From contig CACAEM010000003.1 of assembly GCA_902531455.1 (NCBI GenBank), forward strand, positions 1 through 27,483: a DNA stretch of 27,483 bases, given 5' to 3'. Shown in pieces: positions 13,263 to 19,932 of this stretch. Source of the stretch: an uncultured Pelagibacteraceae bacterium. GTDB taxonomy: Bacteria > Pseudomonadota > Alphaproteobacteria > Pelagibacterales > Pelagibacteraceae. Position numbers and translations under genes: made by a program. Under the pieces are notes generated by a model. That model did not search any database, was not told the DNA's origin, and saw only the letters and a program-made list of their open reading frames with translations. Position 1 is the stretch's first letter; every line of letters begins with the position of its first letter.

Positions 13263-15733
13263 AAAAAATTTTAATTGCAAACAGAGGTGAAATTGCGTGC
13301 AGAATTATTAAAAGCTGTAAAAAATTAAATATTCATACAATTTCAGTTTATTCAGATATTGATACTAAAAGTAAGCATGTAAGATTGGCAGATGAATCTG
13401 TTAATATTGGAAATTCGAAAGCACAAGAGAGTTATTTATCATCAAAAAAAATTGTCAATGCTGCATTAAAAACAAAAGCCGATGCAATACACCCAGGTTA
13501 TGGATTTTTATCTGAGAATGCTGAATTTGCACAAAATGTAATAGATGCAGGTCTTATTTGGATAGGACCAAAACCTGACACTATTATATCGATGGGAAAT
13601 AAGGATATAGCAAGAGAAAGGGCTATAAAAAGTGATTTACCAATTTGTCCTGGATTAAAAAATAATGAGTTGTCATCAGATAATTTAGAGAAAAAATGTT
13701 TGGATATTGGATATCCAATTCTAATAAAAGCAAGCGCAGGCGGAGGCGGAATAGGTATGCAAATTGTGAATAATTTCAATGAACTCAAGGCAGCAATCGA
13801 TAAAACAAAAAATTTAGCAAAGAAAGCCTTTGGAAACAGCGATATTTTTTTAGAAAAATTTATCAGAAATTCACGACATATAGAAATACAAGTATTTGGT
13901 TATGGAGAAAACAGCGCAATTCATTTTTATGAGAGAGACTGTTCAATTCAAAGAAGATTTCAAAAAATTATTGAGGAAAGTCCAGCACCAAAAGTTCAAG
14001 AGTCAATAATTAAAGAAATGGCAGATAAGGCAGTGAAATTTGCCTCGGATCAAAAATATGAAGGAGCAGGAACAATCGAATTTATTTATGACATAGATCA
14101 AAAGAGATTTTATTTTTTAGAAATGAACACCCGAATACAAGTAGAACATCCAGTAACTGAGGAAATAACCGGAGTGGATCTTGTTGAATTACAAATTAAA
14201 TATGCGCTAAATCTTGAGTCAAAAAGAATAGATCAAAAAGAAATTTCTAAAACAGGTAATTCTTTAGAATGTAGATTATATGCAGAGGATCCAAAAAAAA
14301 ATTTTCTACCATCTCCTGGTAAAATTTCGAAATTATATATTCCAGAATTAAAAGAAAATATCAGACTAGATATTGGAGTAGATGAAGGTGATGAAATACC
14401 CTTTTACTATGATCCAATGATTGCAAAAATTATTTCTAAGGGCTCAAGTAGAGGTGAAGTATTAAAAAATATGATAAGTTTTTTAGAAAAATTGAAAATT
14501 GACGGTATTGAAACCAACAAGTTTTTTTTAATAGAAGTTTTGAAAAATAGATCATTTGAGGAAGCAAAATTTAATACAAAGTTTATAGAAAATAATTTAT
14601 CAATTTTTACTAAATACGAAGATACAAAGCAAAATGAAGATACAAAAAAAGAGATAATAAATAAAAACGAAACCAATAAAGTTGAGAATTTCAATTATAC
14701 TGAAAAAGATGTTAAAGCTTTTGAAAATATAATTTCAAAAAAAATACCAAAGTTAAATAATCAAAACTATACTCAAAAAGATATCAATGCATTTGATAAT
14801 ATTATCTTAAAAAAAAAGGACGCCCAAGAGACCTTTAAAACTAAAATTAAAAATGTGCCAGGAAAAATATATGATACTCCAAAGTTTTTACCTGCTGGTG
14901 ATAAATATATGCTTATTGAATTTGGAAATATTATGAATTTAGAATTAAACTTCACAGCACAAAATCTTGCCAAAGCTATAAAAGGTCAAAAAATCAGAGG
15001 TATTTATGAAACTTCACCATGTTTTGCTTCAATGATTGTTCATTATGAACCTGACGAAATAAAATTCAATGATCTAAAAAAAGAACTTTTATCACTAATA
15101 AACTCTCTAGGATCAACTGACGAAATTGAAATTAACAGTAGAATATTTTCTTTTCCTACCGTTTATCTAGACAAATGGACTAAAGAATGTATTGAGGATT
15201 ATTCTAATAAAATCGCAAAAAAAAAACCTGACCCAGAGCTCATAACTGAGTTAAATAATTTAGAAAATACAGATCAATTCGTCAGAGTTCATTCTTCAAC
15301 AGAATATTGGGTTGCAGCAATAGGTTTTTGGCCAGGTCTACCATTTATGATGGCTCTGGATCCAAGATGTAAACTAACAGTGCCAAAATATAATCCACCA
15401 AGAACTTGGACACCAAAAGGAACAGTTGGTATGGGAGGAGCTTCAACTTGTATTTATCCAGATAGACTACCTGGTGGTTATCAAATTTTTGGCATTATAC
15501 CTGTCCCTATTTGGGACACTAATAAAAGTTTTCCAGTTTTTGAAAATAATATTTGTTTGTTTCAACCTGGGGATAGAGTTAAATTTGTACCAACAACTTA
15601 TGAAGAGTTCGACCATGTTTATAACAAAATTGAGGATGGAAGTTATGATTATAATATTGTTGAGTATCAAAAGTTTTCTGTAAAAAATTATAAAAAATGG
15701 CTCACATCTATTGATGCAAATAAGCGTTTTTAA
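13259..15733 (+). CDS. Biotin carboxylase fused to a PxpB/KipI-like (AHS1) domain
   Basis: An 824-residue two-domain enzyme. Residues 1 to about 450 are an ATP-grasp biotin carboxylase, with KILIANRGEIACRI at the start, HPGYGFLSENAEFA, the glycine-rich KASAGGGGIGM nucleotide loop, and the catalytic EMNTRIQVEHPVTE region. It should carboxylate biotin on the carrier protein using ATP and bicarbonate. Residues about 540-815 are a PxpB/AHS1 domain (HSSTEYWVAAIGFWPGLP, then VGMGGASTCIYPDRLPGG and PGDRVKF), as in the carboxyltransferase half of urea carboxylase. Between them (about 455-535) is a Lys/Asn-rich linker with two Y-boxes, at Y480 and Y504, matching the 169-residue protein upstream. Urea carboxylase has carboxylase, AHS2, AHS1 and carrier in one chain; here the set is split over three genes. 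The domains look intact. Confidence 0.9.
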   Translation: MKKILIANRGEIACRIIKSCKKLNIHTISVYSDIDTKSKHVRLADESVNIGNSKAQESYLSSKKIVNAALKTKADAIHPGYGFLSENAEFAQNVIDAGLIWIGPKPDTIISMGNKDIARERAIKSDLPICPGLKNNELSSDNLEKKCLDIGYPILIKASAGGGGIGMQIVNNFNELKAAIDKTKNLAKKAFGNSDIFLEKFIRNSRHIEIQVFGYGENSAIHFYERDCSIQRRFQKIIEESPAPKVQESIIKEMADKAVKFASDQKYEGAGTIEFIYDIDQKRFYFLEMNTRIQVEHPVTEEITGVDLVELQIKYALNLESKRIDQKEISKTGNSLECRLYAEDPKKNFLPSPGKISKLYIPELKENIRLDIGVDEGDEIPFYYDPMIAKIISKGSSRGEVLKNMISFLEKLKIDGIETNKFFLIEVLKNRSFEEAKFNTKFIENNLSIFTKYEDTKQNEDTKKEIINKNETNKVENFNYTEKDVKAFENIISKKIPKLNNQNYTQKDINAFDNIILKKKDAQETFKTKIKNVPGKIYDTPKFLPAGDKYMLIEFGNIMNLELNFTAQNLAKAIKGQKIRGIYETSPCFASMIVHYEPDEIKFNDLKKELLSLINSLGSTDEIEINSRIFSFPTVYLDKWTKECIEDYSNKIAKKKPDPELITELNNLENTDQFVRVHSSTEYWVAAIGFWPGLPFMMALDPRCKLTVPKYNPPRTWTPKGTVGMGGASTCIYPDRLPGGYQIFGIIPVPIWDTNKSFPVFENNICLFQPGDRVKFVPTTYEEFDHVYNKIEDGSYDYNIVEYQKFSVKNYKKWLTSIDANKRF
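14696..14806 (+). repeat. Two Y-boxes in the carboxylase-PxpB linker
   Basis: Residues 480-492 (YTEKDVKAFENII) and 504-516 (YTQKDINAFDNII), 24 residues apart. They share Y, T, K, D, A, F, N, I, I with each other and Y, D, F (N, I, I) with the boxes of the 169-residue protein, most closely its fourth box YTSKDELQFDNII. They lie outside both catalytic domains. Confidence 0.7.
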
Positions 15734-15736
15734 AAA

Positions 15737-16858
15737 ATGATTAAAGTAATTAAAAAAGGTTTAGAAACTTCAGTTCAAGACTATCCAGGTAGAATTGGAA
15801 CATTAAATCAAGGGTTTCCACCATCAGGACCAATGGACAGTTGGTCTTTTAGACTTGCAAATGTTTTAGTTCAAAATGATCCAGGAATGTCAGCATTAGA
15901 ATGTCAATTTATGGGCCCAACTTTAAAGTTTGAGAATGATATAGTTATAGCGATTACTGGCGCTAATATGAGCCCAAAAGTTGATGGAAAACCCATACCT
16001 CTTTGGGAAAGTATTGAGATTAAAAAAGACTCAATATTAGAAATGAGTTATGCAACAGTCGGAGCTAGATCTTATATTGCTTTTTCTGGAGGAATTAATA
16101 CTGAAACCTGGCTAGGCTCTAGATCTACTTTTCACAAAGCTGGAGTTGGAGGTATTGAAGGAAAGGCTATTAGAGATAACCAAACAATTCCCATAAATAA
16201 ATTAAAGTCGAAGGCTGGAAGAAAAGTAAAGAAAGAGGCTATTCCTGAATTTTCTAAAGATAAAAAGTGGGAAATTGAAGTTGTAAAAGGACCTAATGAT
16301 GATTGGATTGATGACAAAGGTCATAAAATGTTTCTTAATTCAGAATGGAAACTTCAATCAAAAAGCGACAGAACAGGATATCGATTAGAGGGACCAGAGT
16401 GGTCTTTTACAGAAAAAGCAACCAATAAAGGATTAGAGCATGGAGCAGAACCATCAAATATAATTGATCAAGGGTATCCAATAGGAGCAATAAATTTAGC
16501 TGGACAAACTCCAATAATACTAGTTAATGATGGCCCTAGCATGGGTGGGTTTATAGTCCCTTACACTGTTCCTTCGGCTGCATTTTGGAAACTTGGTCAA
16601 GCAAAACCGGGAGATTTTTTGAGCTTTAAAGAGATATCTCTTGAAAAATCTCAAGATATGAGAACAGAACAAACTTTAATTTGTAATGAAAAAAGTATTC
16701 TATCTTCATCTGATATTAATCAAAATAAACAAAACAAAATAAAAATAGATAAAATAAAAATAATAGATTTTGACAAAGAAAATGAAAAAGTGAGAATAAG
16801 GGAAAAATTTATAGAAAAGAGAGGTGTAAAAAGTATTAAGGTACGATTTTATAATTGA
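15737..16858 (+). CDS. PxpC/KipA-like (AHS2) carboxyltransferase subunit with an extra C-terminal tail
   Basis: Partner of the PxpB domain; together they form the carboxyltransferase-like or 5-oxoprolinase active site in the cytoplasm. Of 373 residues, the first ~315 are a full AHS2 domain: TSVQDYPGRIGTLNQGFPPSGPMD is replaced here by the same pattern beginning at residue 11, followed by SALECQFMGPTLKF, AITGANM, YIAFSGGI, SRSTF and, near the end, ILVNDGPSMGG. The family normally stops near 310-330 residues. Here a charged tail (317-373) is added, containing a weak Y-box remnant (L322 to D326) and the KIID tail (339-373). The gene starts three bases after the previous stop and ends two bases before the carrier ATG. 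Confidence 0.9.
   Translation: MIKVIKKGLETSVQDYPGRIGTLNQGFPPSGPMDSWSFRLANVLVQNDPGMSALECQFMGPTLKFENDIVIAITGANMSPKVDGKPIPLWESIEIKKDSILEMSYATVGARSYIAFSGGINTETWLGSRSTFHKAGVGGIEGKAIRDNQTIPINKLKSKAGRKVKKEAIPEFSKDKKWEIEVVKGPNDDWIDDKGHKMFLNSEWKLQSKSDRTGYRLEGPEWSFTEKATNKGLEHGAEPSNIIDQGYPIGAINLAGQTPIILVNDGPSMGGFIVPYTVPSAAFWKLGQAKPGDFLSFKEISLEKSQDMRTEQTLICNEKSILSSSDINQNKQNKIKIDKIKIIDFDKENEKVRIREKFIEKRGVKSIKVRFYN
16751..16855 (+). repeat. Shared KIID tail module, copy in the PxpC-like protein
   Basis: Residues 339-373: KIKIIDFDKENEK, a short basic stretch, then GVKSIKVRFYN at the C-terminus. It aligns over its whole length with residues 138-169 of the 169-residue protein, with a three-residue gap, and its first half aligns with the end of the ABC ATPase. 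Confidence 0.65.
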
Positions 16859-16860
16859 AA

Positions 16861-17079
16861 ATGATTACGGAAATAAAAACAACAGTGCCAGGCAATATCT
16901 GGAAAGTATTAGTGGGTGAGGGAGATAATGTAAAAAAAGATGATGTATTATTTATAATGGAAGTCATGAAAACTGAAGTTCATCATAATTCCCCAATAGA
17001 CGGGAAAGTTATAAAAGTAAATATACATAATGATCAAGAAGCAGTTGAACCAGGAACAGTAGCAATAATTATTGAATAA
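16861..17079 (+). CDS. Biotin carboxyl carrier protein, minimal biotinyl domain
   Basis: A 72-residue stand-alone biotinyl domain from the ATG at 16861 (a TTG two codons earlier overlaps the previous stop and is an alternative). The biotinylation site reads MEVMKTE, with Lys37 as the modified residue; the common text is EAMKM, and Val and Thr here are tolerated in urea-carboxylase-type and other carriers. The flanking strands (TVPGNIWKVLVGEGDNVKKDD and SPIDGKVIKV) give the usual hammerhead fold of about 70 residues. There is no N-terminal Pro/Ala-rich extension as in AccB, so this carrier belongs to the local carboxylase rather than to fatty-acid synthesis. A BirA-type ligase must act on it; none is in the window. 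Confidence 0.9.
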   Translation: MITEIKTTVPGNIWKVLVGEGDNVKKDDVLFIMEVMKTEVHHNSPIDGKVIKVNIHNDQEAVEPGTVAIIIE

Positions 17080-17083
17080 AAAC

Positions 17084-17293
17084 ATGTCGTTTGAAAAAAA
17101 ATTTCTTAGTAGATATCTCGATATTATCATTGAACTTTCAAATGAAACTGGAATTTCTAAAAAAGAAGCAAGAGATATGTTAGATATAGCCTTATCTAAT
17201 CGGAATCTTAAATTAGTTAATTTCTATGAAGTTAAAAATGAGATTAAAATGTTTATAACAATAAATATTTTTTCTCTTTTATTTAAATTATAA
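17084..17293 (+). CDS. Small unknown protein, 69 residues
   Basis: I do not recognise it. The ATG at 17084 lies four bases after the carrier stop; a TTG at 17072 would overlap the carrier gene. The N-terminal 45 residues look like an amphipathic helical protein (KKFLSRYLDIIIELSNE, then ISKKEARDMLDIAL), and the last 20 are hydrophobic, so the end might sit in a membrane. The gene is in the same direction and tightly packed, followed four bases later by the next GTG. It is short and Lys/Ile-rich, so coding is likely but not certain. Confidence 0.5.
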   Translation: MSFEKKFLSRYLDIIIELSNETGISKKEARDMLDIALSNRNLKLVNFYEVKNEIKMFITINIFSLLFKL

Positions 17294-17297
17294 CTTT

Positions 17298-17900
17298 GTG
17301 GAAAAGTTAATTTTATACAATGGTCCCAACTCACCCTTTGGCAGAAAAGTAAAAATTACTGCTATCGTTCAAGAAATAAAAATAGATGAAAAGATAGTTA
17401 AAGTTGAGCAATCAGAGTTTTTAGATAAGTATAATCCATTACGAAAAATTCCAACACTTGTTATAAATAATAAACAAACAATAATTGATAGTGATAATAT
17501 TTGTTTATATTTTAATCAAATTTCCAGAAATCAAACTCTGTTTTACCCTGACAGTTATTGGTCAATAATGTCAACCATATCAATTGCTAATGGCCTAATG
17601 GAGTCTGTTTTAGAAAGAAGGATGGAGATAATTAGACCTTCGGGTGAGCAAAGCAAAGCTTATATACAAAAACAAGAGATAAGAGCAATTAGAACTATTA
17701 ATTGGATTGAAAAGAATTGGACTAATTTTAATAGCAATAGACTATCAATGGACCAGATAGCAGTTGCCTGTGCTCTTGAATATACAAAATTTAGATTTAC
17801 AAACAAATGGTCAAATGATTGTGATCAGCTCAGTAATTGGCTGGAAAAATTTAATGAAAATGAGTTTATGAAAATGACTATTCCAAAAGAAGCAAATTAA
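17298..17900 (+). CDS. Glutathione S-transferase-like protein
   Basis: A 200-residue cytoplasmic protein with a thioredoxin-fold N-terminal domain. The text LYNGPNSPFGRKVKI matches the start of GST proteins of the YibF/stringent-starvation-like type, where the Ser (or Asn-Ser) near residue 11-12 contacts glutathione. NPLRKIPTLVINNKQTIIDSDNI holds the conserved cis-Pro and the ESxxI-like element (here DSDNI). A helical C-terminal domain follows. Start is GTG, with no nearby ATG that retains the first strand. It is the last gene on the + strand, converging with the - strand operon over 11 bases. Its role could be detoxification of a reactive product of the pathway, or glutathione addition; no substrate is indicated. 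Confidence 0.82.
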   Translation: MEKLILYNGPNSPFGRKVKITAIVQEIKIDEKIVKVEQSEFLDKYNPLRKIPTLVINNKQTIIDSDNICLYFNQISRNQTLFYPDSYWSIMSTISIANGLMESVLERRMEIIRPSGEQSKAYIQKQEIRAIRTINWIEKNWTNFNSNRLSMDQIAVACALEYTKFRFTNKWSNDCDQLSNWLEKFNENEFMKMTIPKEAN

Positions 17901-17911
17901 TTTTTATTTTA

Positions 17912-18748
17912 TTAGTCGTAATAAAACATCGGAGCTTTTTTCCAATCTAACCAAGTTACTGGGTCATGTCCCCAAACTACCTTAGCATCATGATCTTTTG
18001 CAATTTTTCTTAACTTCTTTACAGATTCCGCAGCATCTGATGCAGAATGTACTAACCCAGGCAAACATTTATCGCACCAATGGTCACCTGTGTAACAAGC
18101 GTCTCCTGTAAACAACATGTGACCTGTCTTTGGAAGATTTACCAAAACTGACTGGTGACCAGGAGTATGACCAGGAGTAAAAATTAATTTTATTACTCCA
18201 TCACCATAAACATCATAAAAATCTGTTTTTCTTCCTTGTAAAAATTTCCATTTTATATTTGGTTTATCAAAATCTTCTCTTATATAAGCTGGTGCTGAAA
18301 ACCAATCAGGATTAAATGCGTAGTCATATTCGATTCTTTGAGTAATATGAGTTGCATTAGGAAAATGTCCAATTGCACCTGAATGATCAAGATGCAAATG
18401 AGTTTGAATAACATATTTCACATCTTCAGGATTTGTATTAACAGTTTTTACAACTTCTTTGCACCATTCTGAAGCTTTCATTACAGGATCATAAGCATCT
18501 ATTACATCTCCCCAGTGTTTATGCTTATCTAATGCTGCTTCTATAGGCATTCCTCCATCAATAATTACATCACCTTCAGGATGTTTTATTAAAAACCAAG
18601 GTACTGGAATTTCATAAGGTTCCTCTGAATGATTCATTTTTATGTGTTTTAGTTTTGTTTTAATAGATCCAGTTTGAAACATATAAAGTTTAATGCCATT
18701 ATTAAACTTTGTTGTCTTTTCAAATATGTCGTCTGTATTAATTTCCAT
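17912..18748 (-). CDS. Lactonase-like metallo-beta-lactamase-fold hydrolase
   Basis: A 278-residue cytoplasmic hydrolase of the N-acyl-homoserine-lactonase/AttM (BlcC) group. The metal site is clear: HLHLDH (H117, H119, D121, H122), then FTPGHTPGHQSV with a further His, and FTGDACYT with the bridging Asp. The N-terminal half has VIIDGGMP, the usual strand before the metal motif. Members open gamma-lactones, including quorum-sensing lactones and gamma-butyrolactone. Here the gene follows an iron-type alcohol dehydrogenase by eight bases, the same pairing as BlcB and BlcC in Agrobacterium, which points to catabolism of a hydroxy-acid or lactone rather than signalling. It is the last gene of the - strand operon. 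Confidence 0.85.
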   Translation of the reverse strand: MEINTDDIFEKTTKFNNGIKLYMFQTGSIKTKLKHIKMNHSEEPYEIPVPWFLIKHPEGDVIIDGGMPIEAALDKHKHWGDVIDAYDPVMKASEWCKEVVKTVNTNPEDVKYVIQTHLHLDHSGAIGHFPNATHITQRIEYDYAFNPDWFSAPAYIREDFDKPNIKWKFLQGRKTDFYDVYGDGVIKLIFTPGHTPGHQSVLVNLPKTGHMLFTGDACYTGDHWCDKCLPGLVHSASDAAESVKKLRKIAKDHDAKVVWGHDPVTWLDWKKAPMFYYD

Positions 18749-18756
18749 AACTTATA

Positions 18757-19929
18757 TTACCAGGCTGCTTCGTAAATGTTAAGAGCGTCATTTTCCGTCA
18801 CTTCTCTTGGATTATTTACCAATAGTCTAGTTTGTTTCATTGCATCAGTTGCCATCTTTTTGCAAGCTTCTTTTGGAATATTCACTTCTCTTAATTTTTG
18901 AGGAAGGCCAAGTTTTTTTGATAAATTTTCTAATCTATTAATAAATTCTGAACAAACTGCTTGATTGCCTTGTTCTTTATTTATGTCAGGAAATACATAC
19001 GCTGCAAGTTCAGCATAATCCTTTGTTGCTTTGCTGTCTGCGCTATTAAATCTTAGAACATACGGTAAGACAAGAGAATTTGATAATCCATGAGATACAT
19101 GAAAAGTTCCACCTATAGGATAAGCAAGCGCATGAACTGCTGCAACAGGAGAGTTTGCAAATGATTTTCCTGCAAGCATTGCTCCAATTAACATTTTTCC
19201 TCTTGCCTCAATATTTGATCCCTCAAAAACAGCTTTTTCGATTGATCCTCCTAAAAGTTTAAGCGCCTCTATTGCAAGCATTTTAGAAATTGGATTGTTA
19301 TTTTTATTTGCTGAAGCATATCCCTCTATTGCGTGAACCATTGCATCAATACCAGTCGCAGCTGTAGTATGTGCTGGCAAACCCATAGTTAATTCTGGAT
19401 CTAAAATTGCAATATCAGGAAGAATAATTGGTGACGATACTCCTTTTTTTTCTTCTTCTCCAACTGTTATAATAGAAATTGGTGTAACTTCTGAACCAGT
19501 TCCAGCTGTTGTTGGTACTAGAACCAATGGTAATCTTGGACCTTTTGCATTTGAAACTCCCCAAGCTTCTTCGATATTTTCATTTGATCCTAAAATTAAT
19601 GAAGTTAATTTTGCAACATCCATAGATGATCCACCTCCAAAACCTATTACACCAGTAGCTTTTATTTTTCTTCCATATTCTATAGCTTTTAATAAAGTTT
19701 TTAGTGATGGGTCAGCTTCTACATCTTCAAATATTTCTACAGTAGATGAAAATTTTTTTAATTCTTTTATTGTTGTCTCAGTAAGTCTTAATGACATTAA
19801 ATCTTTATCAGTTATGAATAAAATATTAGATCCAAGTTTTTTCGAAACTTCTTCAGCACATGTTTTTGCTGAACCACTTCCAAATCTAATTCCTGAAGTT
19901 GTATTAAATATAAAATTATTTAAGCTCAT
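18757..19929 (-). CDS. Iron-containing (group III) alcohol dehydrogenase
   Basis: NAD(P)-dependent alcohol dehydrogenase of 390 residues. The nucleotide loop is GGGSSMDVAK (98-107), followed by VPTTAGTGSEVTP (138-150). The metal ligands are Asp195 and His199 in TGIDAMVHAIEGY, His266 in AAVHALAYPIGG and His280 in HVSHGLSNS, so the metal site is complete. Substrates of this family include 1,3-propanediol, 4-hydroxybutyrate, lactaldehyde and methanol. Next to a lactonase-like hydrolase a hydroxy-acid such as 4-hydroxybutyrate is a reasonable guess, but the sequence does not decide this. The start ATG is three bases after the symporter stop, so the pair is translationally close. Confidence 0.93.
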   Translation of the reverse strand: MSLNNFIFNTTSGIRFGSGSAKTCAEEVSKKLGSNILFITDKDLMSLRLTETTIKELKKFSSTVEIFEDVEADPSLKTLLKAIEYGRKIKATGVIGFGGGSSMDVAKLTSLILGSNENIEEAWGVSNAKGPRLPLVLVPTTAGTGSEVTPISIITVGEEEKKGVSSPIILPDIAILDPELTMGLPAHTTAATGIDAMVHAIEGYASANKNNNPISKMLAIEALKLLGGSIEKAVFEGSNIEARGKMLIGAMLAGKSFANSPVAAVHALAYPIGGTFHVSHGLSNSLVLPYVLRFNSADSKATKDYAELAAYVFPDINKEQGNQAVCSEFINRLENLSKKLGLPQKLREVNIPKEACKKMATDAMKQTRLLVNNPREVTENDALNIYEAAW

Positions 19930-19932
19930 AAA

